The notes beneath the pieces were generated by a model. It worked only from the letters and a program-made list of their open reading frames with translations. It was not told the origin of the DNA and did not search any database. From Propionibacteriaceae bacterium (lineage in GTDB: Bacteria > Actinomycetota > Actinomycetes > Propionibacteriales > Propionibacteriaceae), in contig JAIRKB010000186.1 in NCBI GenBank assembly GCA_031260385.1, forward strand, positions 1 through 22,067: a stretch of 22,067 nt of DNA, written 5' to 3'. Made by a program: the position numbers and the translations under genes. The stretch's first letter is position 1, and every line of letters begins with the position of its first letter. Below are positions 4,339-11,732 of the stretch, one piece after another.

Positions 4339-5900
4339 CTAAGAATCTTGCTAAGATCCGCCTCGACAGTGGAGGTCGGTGTCAGCGCGAACATCTCCAC
4401 TAGGACATTGACCACCGTCGGCGAGAGGAAGGCCGGCAGGCTGGGGCCAATGTAGATGTTCTTGATGCCGAGGGAGAGCAGGGTGAGCAGGATGCAGACG
4501 GCTTTCTGCTCGTACCACGACAGAACCAGGGTCAACGGCAGATCGTTTACACCACATTCGAAGGCACCCGCTAGGGCGAGGGCGACCTGGACCGCGCCGT
4601 AGGCATCGTTGCATTGTCCCATGTCCAGGATGCGCGGGAAGGGGCCGATGGAGCCGGCATCAAGGTCGTTGAAACGGAACTTGCCGCAAGCGAGGGTTAG
4701 GACGACCGAATCCGACGGGGTCTGCTTCACAAAATCGGTGTAGTAGCTGCGTTCGGTTTGGGCGCCATCACAGCCGCCGACCAAGAAGAAGTGCTTGATC
4801 GCTCCGGCCTTGACCGCGTCAATGATCGCCCCTGCATTGTCGAGCACGGTCTGACGTCCGAACCCGGTCGTGACCTCGGTTCCACCGTTCATACCGGCGA
4901 ACTGAGTGTCCGCGGGATATCCGCCCAAGGCGATGGCATGGTTGATCAAAGCGCTGAAATCCTTGTAGCCGTTGGCGTCTGCTTCGATGTGGTGGGTGTC
5001 CGGATAGGCCACCACTGAGGTCGTGTAGACGCGGTCGGCGTAGCTGGTCCGTGGTTGCATGATGCAGTTGGTCGTCCAGAGGATCGGCGCCGGAAGGTCC
5101 TTGAACTCACGCTGCTGGTTTTGCCAGGCCGTACCAAAATGTCCCTTGAGCTGGGGGTGGGCCGCCAGGGCCGGGTAGCCGTGAGCAGGCAGCATTTCGG
5201 AGTGGGTGTAGACGTTGACTCCCGTGCCGTCAGTCTGCTCCAGAAGCATCTTCAGGTCGTGGAGATCATGACCGGTGATGACGATGAAGGGGCCCTTTTC
5301 GACGGTGTACGAAACGGTGGTCGGTGTGGGGTTGCCATAGGTTTGGGTGTTGGCTTCGTCGAGTAGGGCCATGCAGCGCAGGTTGACGCCGCCGAACTCC
5401 ATCAACAAGCCGAGCCATTCTTCGACCGTATGGGTGTCAGCCAATGCCGCCATCCCCTTGACGAACCAGGCATCGACGGCGGCGTCACGTTTGCCCAAGA
5501 CCCGGGCATGATGGGTATAAGCAGCCATGCCCCGCAACCCAAAGAGGAGCGTCGAGCGTAGTGACACGATGTCGGTGTCCCCTGCAAATAGTTGTTCATG
5601 GGCGATCGCCTCGCCACCGCCATGCTCCTGGCTCAGTAGCTTGACAGCGCTCGCTTGCGCGGAAATCTCCGCAGTGTCGAAGTTTACGTTGGTCACGGTG
5701 GTGAACAAGCCGTCGACGATTAGGTCAATCGCAGCGTTACTGTCGCTGTTGTTGTCCCGAATCGCTGTTGCCAAAGCGATTAGCTCACAGGTCAATCTGT
5801 CTTGCTCATTGGCAGTCTCCGCCCCCTTTCCGCAGATTCCGTTGATCGTGCAGCCAGTTCCGTGTGCGGTCTCCTGGCATTGAAAACAAAACATTGACAT
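4335..5900 (-). CDS. hcp: Hybrid cluster protein / hydroxylamine reductase (Hcp, prismane)
   Basis: 521 residues, slightly shorter than the usual ~550. The N-terminal cluster motif is C5-X2-C8-X8-C17-X5-C23, the spacing of the [4Fe-4S] class found in strict anaerobes rather than the longer E. coli spacing. All hybrid-cluster ligands are visible: H211 (ITGHDLHD), E235 (THSEM), C279 (TTNC), C377 (GGCDGA, the persulfide cysteine), C405 (ACGKF), C430 (GQCNDAYG), and E464/K466 (WYEQKAV). Hcp reduces nitric oxide and hydroxylamine in the cytoplasm and protects anaerobes against nitrosative stress. An AGGAGAG ribosome binding site precedes ATG 5900. A divergent Crp/Fnr-like regulator starts 124 nt away and probably controls it. 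Confidence 0.97.
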   Translation of the reverse strand: MSMFCFQCQETAHGTGCTINGICGKGAETANEQDRLTCELIALATAIRDNNSDSNAAIDLIVDGLFTTVTNVNFDTAEISAQASAVKLLSQEHGGGEAIAHEQLFAGDTDIVSLRSTLLFGLRGMAAYTHHARVLGKRDAAVDAWFVKGMAALADTHTVEEWLGLLMEFGGVNLRCMALLDEANTQTYGNPTPTTVSYTVEKGPFIVITGHDLHDLKMLLEQTDGTGVNVYTHSEMLPAHGYPALAAHPQLKGHFGTAWQNQQREFKDLPAPILWTTNCIMQPRTSYADRVYTTSVVAYPDTHHIEADANGYKDFSALINHAIALGGYPADTQFAGMNGGTEVTTGFGRQTVLDNAGAIIDAVKAGAIKHFFLVGGCDGAQTERSYYTDFVKQTPSDSVVLTLACGKFRFNDLDAGSIGPFPRILDMGQCNDAYGAVQVALALAGAFECGVNDLPLTLVLSWYEQKAVCILLTLLSLGIKNIYIGPSLPAFLSPTVVNVLVEMFALTPTSTVEADLSKILS

Positions 5901-5995
5901 GTTTCTCTCTCCTGGTTATCGGTTGTATTGCCGGTGGAAGCGATCCCTCCGTTGCTATCCACCCCGTAGCTAACTACAATGAATGCGGTATTTCT

Positions 5996-6009
5996 GTTGT
6001 ATATACAAC
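5996..6009. promoter_or_regulatory. Perfect 14-bp palindrome GTTGTATATACAAC
   Basis: The palindrome lies in the hcp-regulator divergent region, 15 nt before the regulator ATG at 6025, and contains TATA-rich sequence that could be the regulator's -10. A half-site GTTGTAT recurs at 5923-5929, 23 nt upstream of hcp. Crp/Fnr-family proteins bind such dyads. This spacing (TTG-N6-CAA) differs from the classical FNR TTGAT-N4-ATCAA. Autoregulation plus hcp control is inferred. Confidence 0.55.
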
Positions 6010-6024
6010 GAAGAACGGGGCCAC

Positions 6025-6678
6025 ATGAAGAAAATATATGAGGTAGCTAAATATAATCCTTTTTGGAATGGTATTGGATATGACGATTTTGTTGCCATGA
6101 TGCAATGCCTGAACACCAGGACCAAGACCTTCGACAAAGGCGAAATCGTCATGCTCTCCGGTGATCTAGTCAGCCAAATCTGTCTAGTCATATCCGGGGG
6201 AGTAAGGATCATCCACGAAGACGTCGCCGGCAACTCCACGATTCTGACTGAACTCGGCCCAGCGGAACTGTTTGGTGAGGCCTTCGCCTATGCTGGTCTC
6301 GACCACAGCCCCGTCACCGTCCAAGCCGGCGAGAAAAGCGAAATACTGTTTTTTGACTATAAAAAACTAATCACCACCTGCGCCGTTGCCTGCCTCTTCC
6401 ATGCCCGCCTAATCGAGAACATGGTAAAAGTGCTAGCCCAAAAAAACCTACAGCTCCAACAAAAGATCGAAATCCTCTCCAAGCGCACCACCCGCGAAAA
6501 ACTACTGTCTTATTTCGATCTCCAACGCGGCGCCGCCAAAAAATTCACCATCGGGCTCAACCGAGAAGAAATGGCCCGCTACCTCTGCATCGACCGCAGC
6601 GCCATGTCCAACGAACTATGCAAGATGAGAGACGAAGGCCTAATCACCTTCAAAAAAAACACCTTCGAACTCCTCTAA
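6025..6678 (+). CDS. Crp/Fnr-family transcriptional regulator, HcpR-like
   Basis: From ATG 6025 the protein has 217 residues, standard for Crp/Fnr proteins. An upstream in-frame ATG (5983) is rejected because it would place the palindromic operator inside the coding region. A cyclic-nucleotide-binding-like beta roll (about 25-110; FDKGEIVMLSGD, LGPAELFGEAFAYAG) is followed by a long dimer helix (about 130-155) and a winged HTH (REEMARYLCIDRSAMSNELC). No N-terminal cysteine cluster for an Fe-S centre is present. The KRTTREKLLSYFD and SAMSNELCKMRDEGLI segments resemble clostridial regulators next to hcp. The first codons are AT-rich and the gene is rich in AAA runs, unlike its neighbours, so transfer is plausible. 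It probably senses NO or redox state and activates hcp. Confidence 0.88.
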   Translation: MKKIYEVAKYNPFWNGIGYDDFVAMMQCLNTRTKTFDKGEIVMLSGDLVSQICLVISGGVRIIHEDVAGNSTILTELGPAELFGEAFAYAGLDHSPVTVQAGEKSEILFFDYKKLITTCAVACLFHARLIENMVKVLAQKNLQLQQKIEILSKRTTREKLLSYFDLQRGAAKKFTIGLNREEMARYLCIDRSAMSNELCKMRDEGLITFKKNTFELL

Positions 6679-6698
6679 TAATCGTACCTCGCACCGTC

Positions 6699-6729
6699 CC
6701 CCGGCGTGCAATCTGATATGTCTCCGGGG
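6699..6729 (+). terminator. Weak CCCCGG/CCGGGG stem after the regulator
   Basis: CCCCGG (6699-6704) and CCGGGG (6724-6729) pair across a 19-nt loop, about 20 nt after the regulator stop. There is no U-tract, so termination activity is doubtful. Confidence 0.25.
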
Positions 6730-6731
6730 CT

Positions 6732-6818
6732 CTGCTTGCGTGAAAATTGTCAACAAACGGCAAGATTGGGACATTTTTGTCCATATTTCGCCCGTGTTGG
6801 CACTTTTCGCGTAATCTG
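6732..6818. repeat. Left copy of an 87-88 bp direct repeat flanking the RloAB-type operon
   Basis: Positions 6732-6818 align with 8702-8789 over their full length at roughly two-thirds identity with one single-base gap. The best parts are the AAATTGT block and the end, CCGTGTTG-CAC-TTTC through AATCTG. The copy includes the operon's likely -10 and a GGACA-TTTT-TGTCC dyad (6769-6782) that is not kept in the right copy. Confidence 0.6.
6812..6817 (+). promoter_or_regulatory. -10 element TAATCT for a leaderless defence operon
   Basis: TAATCT ends 6 nt before the ATG at 6824, so the transcript should start at or very near the start codon. No Shine-Dalgarno is present. TTGGCA lies only 9 nt upstream of the -10 and cannot be a standard -35. 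Confidence 0.45.
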
Positions 6819-6823
6819 GACTC

Positions 6824-8074
6824 ATGCTAATTAGGTTTCAAGCATCAAACCATCGCTCGATCAGAGAGCCGATTGAACTGTCCTTGGTTGCAATTGACCG
6901 AGATCGTTCTCAGGTGCGTTTTCAGCCGATGCTGGGTGAAAGCCTTGTTCAAGTCGTCGGAATCTATGGCCCGAACGCCTCTGGGAAATCTAATGTGATG
7001 AGCGCTCTTGCCTGGCTTACTAATGCAGTCTTGTCATCTTTGCGGACCTGGAGTCATACGATTCCCGTAGATCCATTCGCTTCCGATGATGGCTTGACGA
7101 CGCCAAGTGAGTACGAGATTGAGTTACTGGTTGGTGGAGTCCGCTTCGAATACCTGCTTGAGTTGACTTCTGAGGGAGTGTCGTATGAGGGGCTCTTCCA
7201 CTATCCCGAAAAAAAGCGCCGTAGAGTTTTCGAGCGCGAAGGCTTGGATCTTACTATCCAGCGTGGTTTGGGACCCTTGTCGGGGTTGCGGAAGTTACTA
7301 ACAAATCAGACACTGTTCTTATCGGCGGCATCTCAATGGGGCGAGCCCATTACTTCAGCTTTCATCAAGTTTCTGGCTGACATACAAATGCCTTACTTAC
7401 AAGGTTCGCGCGCATGGTCCTCAACCCTGGATCTATTTGACACCTTTCTTTCCACTGAGCGCCACGAAAGCGACGGTTGGCCTGATGGAGACCTTCTGTC
7501 AACTCGGGAACAATCGCTAGCCCTGTTACGGCTCGCTGATCGGGGCATCCAGGATGTTGATGTTTACGAAGATGAAATCCGTCTGGCAAGTGGTAATGTG
7601 CACAAGATTCGGGGGGCACGGGTTAAACGCTCCGCCGATGGCGCGCCAAAAGCACTGGATCTAGTGGAAGAATCTCAGGGCACTGCAACCTGGTTCCAAA
7701 TGCTCGGCCCAGTTATGCGAGCCCTGCGCAAAGGCAGCCCGATCTTGGTGGACGAACTGGACGCAAGCTTGCATCCTAAGCTTTCGGCTGAGCTTGTGAG
7801 GCTCTTCCGTAGTCCGCAGCTAAACCAGAACGGAGCTCAACTGATTTTCACATCACACGATACGAGCTTGCTGGCGCATCTAAATCGAGACGAAGTGTGG
7901 CTGTGTGACAAGCAAGAAGACGGTTCAACGAGGCTCGGACCACTGTCCGATTTCGCTACCGACAGGGTTAAGAGGTCCCAAAACCTAGAATCAGGATATC
8001 TAGGCGGTCGGTTCGGTGCCTTGCCGCAATTCGATCAACTGGAGCTTTTGCGCGCTTTTGGATTGATTGGTTAA
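6824..8074 (+). CDS. AAA/ABC-type ATPase of an AbiL/RloAB-type phage defence system
   Basis: 416 residues. The Walker A is GPNASGKS (49-56), preceded by the N-terminal pattern FQASNHRSIREPIELSL typical of AbiLi/RloA and OLD-like ATPases. A signature-like EESQGT occurs around residue 285, Walker B and D-loop ILVDELDASLHP around 307-318 (D310, E311), and the H-loop TSHD around 343-346 (H345). This SMC-like head architecture suggests ATP-driven dimerisation. In AbiL, PARIS and related systems the ATPase senses phage and controls a TOPRIM partner. The next gene, 3 nt downstream, is an RloB-like TOPRIM protein, fixing the assignment to the two-gene AbiL/RloAB class. The mRNA is probably leaderless. 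Confidence 0.9.
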   Translation: MLIRFQASNHRSIREPIELSLVAIDRDRSQVRFQPMLGESLVQVVGIYGPNASGKSNVMSALAWLTNAVLSSLRTWSHTIPVDPFASDDGLTTPSEYEIELLVGGVRFEYLLELTSEGVSYEGLFHYPEKKRRRVFEREGLDLTIQRGLGPLSGLRKLLTNQTLFLSAASQWGEPITSAFIKFLADIQMPYLQGSRAWSSTLDLFDTFLSTERHESDGWPDGDLLSTREQSLALLRLADRGIQDVDVYEDEIRLASGNVHKIRGARVKRSADGAPKALDLVEESQGTATWFQMLGPVMRALRKGSPILVDELDASLHPKLSAELVRLFRSPQLNQNGAQLIFTSHDTSLLAHLNRDEVWLCDKQEDGSTRLGPLSDFATDRVKRSQNLESGYLGGRFGALPQFDQLELLRAFGLIG

Positions 8075-8077
8075 GCC

Positions 8078-8686
8078 ATGGGAAGACGGACATCAGCAAA
8101 GGAGCTTCGTCGGCGGCAAGGGTCACGCAAGGAACTGCGAGCAGTGGTGGTGTTCAGCGAGGGTGAAACCGAATGTGAATACATCGAAGCTTTGATGCGT
8201 CTACCTGACGTCGCTAATAACACCGCGTTGACTTTGGAGATTGATCCAGATCGGGGGCTAAGTCCGCTGACCCTGGTTCAGCGAGCTGTAGAGCGCCTTA
8301 AGGAGCCTGAAGTGAATGAATGCTGGTGTGTATTTGATGTGGAATGGCCACAAAACCATGCCAAGTTGGCTGAGGCGCGAAGCCTCGCTCGGTCGAAAAA
8401 CATCGGTGTGGCTATCTCCAACCCTTGTTTCGAGTTGTGGTTGATTTTGCATTATGAGTCTCAAACAGGTTTTCTGGACACCAGTATCGCGCAGCGGCGA
8501 TCTCAGGAGCTTGGCCGGTATAAGGGCAAGCACATAGACGCTGGCCCATACTTGTCAAAACGCCACGTCGCGGTTAGCCGGGCAGATGCTCTGGAAACCC
8601 GCCATGAGCATAACAACACCACTTTTCCGCATGATAACCCTTCGTCCGGGATGCCCAATCTGCTTCGTGCTATTGGGGCGGTCTAG
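8078..8686 (+). CDS. RloB-like TOPRIM protein, partner of the defence ATPase
   Basis: 202 residues starting 3 nt after the ATPase stop, presumably translationally coupled because no strong ribosome binding site is visible. Basic N-terminus (SAKELRRRQGSRKE). TOPRIM landmarks are VVVFSEGETECEYIEAL (about 23-39; E28/E30) and CWCVFDVEWP (about 82-91). The RloB signature NPCFELWLILHYE is at 115-127. The second acidic motif reads D-V-E rather than the usual D-x-D. RloB/AbiLii proteins are thought to be nuclease effectors unleashed by the ATPase on infection. The exact substrate cannot be told from sequence. Confidence 0.9.
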   Translation: MGRRTSAKELRRRQGSRKELRAVVVFSEGETECEYIEALMRLPDVANNTALTLEIDPDRGLSPLTLVQRAVERLKEPEVNECWCVFDVEWPQNHAKLAEARSLARSKNIGVAISNPCFELWLILHYESQTGFLDTSIAQRRSQELGRYKGKHIDAGPYLSKRHVAVSRADALETRHEHNNTTFPHDNPSSGMPNLLRAIGAV

Positions 8687-8701
8687 GAGCGCTCTCTGCT
8701 G

Positions 8702-8789
8702 CTGATTGCTCGCAAATTGTAAATAGACCGCCAGATGTAGCCGGCTTAGTCAGTTTTTTGGTCCGTGTTGACACATTTCTTGCAATCTG
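8702..8789. repeat. Right copy of the direct repeat flanking the RloAB-type operon
   Basis: This is the counterpart of 6732-6818, in the same orientation, starting 16 nt after the RloB-like stop. Its -10 equivalent reads CAATCT and no ATG follows, so it looks like a decayed copy of the operon's promoter region that no longer drives a gene. The rest of the 220-bp gap up to 8906 shows nothing else. Confidence 0.6.
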
Positions 8790-8895
8790 AGCATTCCGGG
8801 ATTGGGGCATGTTTCTTCCGCTGAGTGCGCATTCTAGTGGTGGCGTGATTAATCGATCACCCTCGCAGTCAGCTCTTGACTTTGAGCCAACAGTT

Positions 8896-8907
8896 GCCCC
8901 TGACACC
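8896..8907 (-). repeat. Dispersed motif GGTGTCAGGGGC at the lipoprotein stop
   Basis: Exact 12-bp match to 1696-1707, overlapping the last base of the lipoprotein stop codon. See the relE-side copy for the shared placement after minus-strand genes. Confidence 0.45.
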
Positions 8908-9380
8908 TATTCGGTGCGCTTGACCGAAGCGGATAGGTCGTTTTCGCCGGAGGTGGTGGCGATGTAGCAGATGACATCGCGGGAGCCGTTGGACCAGGCT
9001 TGGGGGTCGGGGTAGAAATACCAGGAGTCGATGCCGAGGGGCTTGTAGTCACCGCCAACATAGTCTTCGGTGGCTTTGGCGCAGGTGGGGTCGGCTTTGG
9101 CCATGATGGCGGTCTCGTCGTAGTCGCCATCGCTCAAAGCGAAGATGTGAACGACCTCGCCGTCATGGGGTTGGCTACAGGGCAAGCCGGGAACTTCGAG
9201 GATTTCGTCGGAAAGCTTGGCGGTGATGAAGCAGTCGCCGACCCGCATCTCGAAGGCGTCGACCTTGCCGGCACCCGTGATCTGGTCGTCGGCGTCGCGT
9301 TGCGCCGCTCCCGTACATCCCGTCAAGGCACCAATCACACCAACAGCGAGCAGACTAACCAACCAGGCCTTAGTTCTCAT
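8907..9380 (-). CDS. Lipoprotein with septum-formation domain
   Basis: 157 residues from ATG 9380. This start is chosen because it gives a clean lipoprotein signal: basic MRTK, hydrophobic AWLVSLLAVGVIGA, lipobox LTGC with Cys22. The longer GTG frame upstream would bury the signal. The mature part carries the septum-formation domain pattern VGDCF (about 48), PCSQPHDGEVV (about 67), paired cysteines (TCAKAT, VICYI) and YPDPQAWSNGSRDV. The protein should be anchored on the outer face of the cytoplasmic membrane. Its start overlaps the glycosyltransferase gene end by 11 nt, so it is coupled to it. Function is uncertain; the domain is named from an actinobacterial septum-formation context. Confidence 0.85.
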   Translation of the reverse strand: MRTKAWLVSLLAVGVIGALTGCTGAAQRDADDQITGAGKVDAFEMRVGDCFITAKLSDEILEVPGLPCSQPHDGEVVHIFALSDGDYDETAIMAKADPTCAKATEDYVGGDYKPLGIDSWYFYPDPQAWSNGSRDVICYIATTSGENDLSASVKRTE

Positions 9381-10770
9381 CGATACGCTGCTTTCGGCTG
9401 AGGGTACGTCGCGGGGTGTCCGGATCAGCCTGACGCGGGAAGTACGCCAGGTTGCGGCGCAACCGCGAGATTGGTCCGATTTTTTCGACTGGTGTCGGGG
9501 CCTGGGCCAGGAGCTCATCGTAGAAGGCGACCAACTTACCTAGTTGACGGTCCTCCGAAAACTCGGTGGCCAGCTCGCGACTGCGCTGGCTAAAGCGGGT
9601 CTGTAGCGCGTCATCAGCCAGGATTCGCGCAATCTTCTCGGCGATATCCCCCGCATCGACCTTGGCGAAGAAGCCATTTTCCCCTTCAATAAAGACATCA
9701 TTAATCCCTGCATCATCACACATCACAATCGGTAGCCCCTGGCCTGCTGCCTCGTTGATCACCAGAGCGTGGGTGTCGCTCAGACTGGGATGGGCGAAGA
9801 CCTTGCTGACAGCGCAGATGGTGGGAATCTGATCACGTTCGTAACGACCAGTAATCACAATCCGATCAGCGACCGGACTCTTGGCGGCGATCTTCTCCAA
9901 GGTCTCGCGATAGACGTAATCTCCCGCGAGCAACACCTTGGCTTTGGGACGCCGTTCCAGCAAGAGGGGCAGCATTTCGATGAGCAGTTCCTGGTTCTTC
10001 TCTTTCGCCATACGCCCGAAGTTAACGACCACCTCGTCGTCCGGCTCGAACCCCCAGCGCTGCCTAAACTCGGCGATCTCCTCGGCAGAGGTCATCGGCA
10101 GGATATTCATCCCATCGGGGATCACGCGCAGGTTCAACTCCTCGCCACTGCGTTCCCCAAACTGGGTCAACTGCCGCACCGACTTCTGCGACATGGCGAC
10201 CACGCCGTCACAGTTGGCATAGAGCAGGGCGGTTAACCCGGCGATCAGCCGCTGAGCGTACTTCTCCTCACTCTCCCTACTAACCGGTTTGACGTAAAGC
10301 TTGGCGAAAGTCTTCTTCTGGGCCGTCGAAAGCTTCAAGAACAGGGGCGCGAAGAACCCCGCGAAGAAATGGGCGGCCCCAATTGCCGGGTAGTCTTTCG
10401 AGAACTCGTAGGTGTCAGTATGGTGTTGCCCAACCAACACGGCGCCCGTTTTCTGGGCTGCCAGCGCCGCTGTCATCCCGACAAAAGCCGGGGTAAAGAA
10501 GCAGATGATGTCGAGGTTAAGTTTGCGAATCTTGTTGAGCAGGCGAGGGGGCGAGAACAAGCTCACCTGCAAGTCGTATTGGATCGCGGGCAAGCGAATA
10601 ATGTGCGGGTCGGGGGGAAGCTTTTTCTTCTTTCTGACCGCCGCCCCATCGGGGGCAAAGATGTAAACCTCGTGGCCGAGCTTCTCCAACTCCCGCCGCT
10701 GAATGTCAACCGTGAACGTGACACCATTGTTTGCCGGGTGGTACGTGTCGGTGAAAAGGCCGATGCGCAT
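9370..10770 (-). CDS. GT4-family glycosyltransferase
   Basis: 466 residues with the two Rossmann-like halves of GT-B enzymes. The N-terminus is MRIGLFTDTYHPANNGVTFT with the glycine-containing acceptor loop. The C-terminal half has VVNFGRMAKEKNQELLIEML (about 253-272), VITGRYERDQIPT and the nucleotide-sugar motif SLSDTHALVINEAAGQGLPI. The usual E-X7-E reads D-X7-E here, a conservative change. A basic, amphipathic C-terminus (ISRLRRNLAYFPRQ) suggests membrane association. Relatives include mannosyl- or glucosyltransferases acting on phosphatidylinositol or diacylglycerol to make glycolipids; the exact substrate is not visible. The ATG at 10770 has no clear Shine-Dalgarno. The gene is followed by the septum-formation lipoprotein and preceded by recR, all co-directional. 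Confidence 0.88.
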   Translation of the reverse strand: MRIGLFTDTYHPANNGVTFTVDIQRRELEKLGHEVYIFAPDGAAVRKKKKLPPDPHIIRLPAIQYDLQVSLFSPPRLLNKIRKLNLDIICFFTPAFVGMTAALAAQKTGAVLVGQHHTDTYEFSKDYPAIGAAHFFAGFFAPLFLKLSTAQKKTFAKLYVKPVSRESEEKYAQRLIAGLTALLYANCDGVVAMSQKSVRQLTQFGERSGEELNLRVIPDGMNILPMTSAEEIAEFRQRWGFEPDDEVVVNFGRMAKEKNQELLIEMLPLLLERRPKAKVLLAGDYVYRETLEKIAAKSPVADRIVITGRYERDQIPTICAVSKVFAHPSLSDTHALVINEAAGQGLPIVMCDDAGINDVFIEGENGFFAKVDAGDIAEKIARILADDALQTRFSQRSRELATEFSEDRQLGKLVAFYDELLAQAPTPVEKIGPISRLRRNLAYFPRQADPDTPRRTLSRKQRIDEN

Positions 10771-10812
10771 AGCGCCAAATTTAGCATACCTACTTCTGCG
10801 TCCGGATCGGAT

Positions 10813-10847
10813 GACCCAGGACCCGGCCCCTGAATCAACCCTGGGTC
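10813..10847. repeat. 8-bp stem-loop between recR and the glycosyltransferase gene
   Basis: GACCCAGG (10813-10820) and CCTGGGTC (10840-10847) pair perfectly with a 19-nt loop that holds GGCCCCTGA, related to the motif found behind relE and the lipoprotein gene. It begins 3 nt after the recR stop. There is no U-tract, so it may be an extragenic palindrome or mRNA-stabilising hairpin rather than an intrinsic terminator. Confidence 0.5.
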
Positions 10848-10850
10848 TAC

Positions 10851-11456
10851 CTAAATAGTGACCGTTCGCCGCCCCTCAAAGGCCCGACCCAGCGTGATCT
10901 CGTCGGCATACTCCAGGTCGCCCCCCACCGGTAGACCGGAGGCGAGCCGGGAGATCGCGGTGCCGAGGGGGGAGAGCAAGCGGGTGAGGTAGGTCGCTGT
11001 GACCTCACCTTCCGTGTTGGGATTGGTAGCGAGTATGATCTCGGTGACCGTGCCGTCCTCAAGGCGCAAAACCAGTTCGCGGATGTGAAGGTCGGCCGGG
11101 CCCCGGTTATCGATCGGTGAGATCGCGCCACCCAGGACATGGTAAAGACCGCGGAACTCGCGTGTCCGCTCGATCGCGACGATATCTTTCGATTCCTCAA
11201 CCACGCAGATCTTTGTACGATCGCGGCGGGAGTCACGGCAGATTCGGCAAGTCTCGTCTTCGGTCGCATTGAAGCAGGTTGCGCAAAACTTGACCTTCGC
11301 TTTGGCCTGGATGATGGCATCGGCGAGGGCCTGGACATCGCCCTGATCAGCGTCGAGAAGGAAGAAAGCGATCCGCTGCGCCCCCTTTGGCCCAATCCCG
11401 GGCAAGCGGCTCAGCTCCGCAATCAAATCTTGAATCGGACCGTCGTACACGACCAC
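10851..11456 (-). CDS. recR: Recombination mediator protein RecR
   Basis: 201 residues, normal for RecR. Visible in order: helix-hairpin-helix LSRLPGIGPKGAQRIAFFLL (about 15-34), a Cys4 zinc finger (FCATC ... CRICRD, about 57-73), a TOPRIM domain from KICVVEESKDIVAIERT (about 82-98) through ILATNPNTEGEVTA, and the C-terminal Walker-B-like LASGLPVGGDLEYADEITLG. RecR works with RecO/RecF to load RecA on SSB-coated gaps. The start is GTG (11456) or the third codon GTG (11450); both lie in the first unit of a 64-bp tandem repeat. ybaB, normally just upstream, is absent. Confidence 0.96.
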   Translation of the reverse strand: MVVYDGPIQDLIAELSRLPGIGPKGAQRIAFFLLDADQGDVQALADAIIQAKAKVKFCATCFNATEDETCRICRDSRRDRTKICVVEESKDIVAIERTREFRGLYHVLGGAISPIDNRGPADLHIRELVLRLEDGTVTEIILATNPNTEGEVTATYLTRLLSPLGTAISRLASGLPVGGDLEYADEITLGRAFEGRRTVTI

Positions 11457-11622
11457 AAGCCTAACCTAAGTCAGTATGGCGGGAGTGTAGGGCGCTCGGG
11501 GGTGCCAACTACACGACCACAAGCCTAACCTAAGTAAACATGGTGGGAGTGTAGGGCGCTCGGGGGTGCCAACTACACGACCACAAGCCTAACCTAAGTA
11601 AGCATGGCGGGAGTGTAGGGCG
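11446..11622. repeat. Three 64-bp tandem copies of the recR start region
   Basis: Units begin at 11446, 11510 and 11574 (the last truncated near 11622) and differ at only a few positions, mainly in TAAGTCAGTATGG / TAAGTAAACATGG / TAAGTAAGCATGG. On the minus strand each unit holds TTAGGCTT followed by GTG GTC GTG. In the unit joined to recR this continues TAC GAC (the real gene); in the other two it continues into TAG, giving three-codon dead-end ORFs. The likely leader and any promoter of recR are therefore present in multiple copies. Confidence 0.85.
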
Positions 11623-11732
11623 CTTGAAGGGGGACCCCCACGTCCGCGAGCTTACTAAAAATGAGGCTTCATTACAGTACGATGGGTCGGAATGGGTGGA
11701 GCTTTCCAGCGCCACAGGCAATGGAGGGTTGT

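Noticed and set aside
5983..6024. Upstream start adding 14 residues to the Crp/Fnr-like regulator
   Set aside because: It would place the GTTGTATATACAAC palindrome inside the coding sequence, and family members begin near MKKIYEV (ATG 6025).
11446..11622. CRISPR array
   Set aside because: The 64-bp units are contiguous and nearly identical, with no unique spacers and no cas genes; they are copies of the recR start region.
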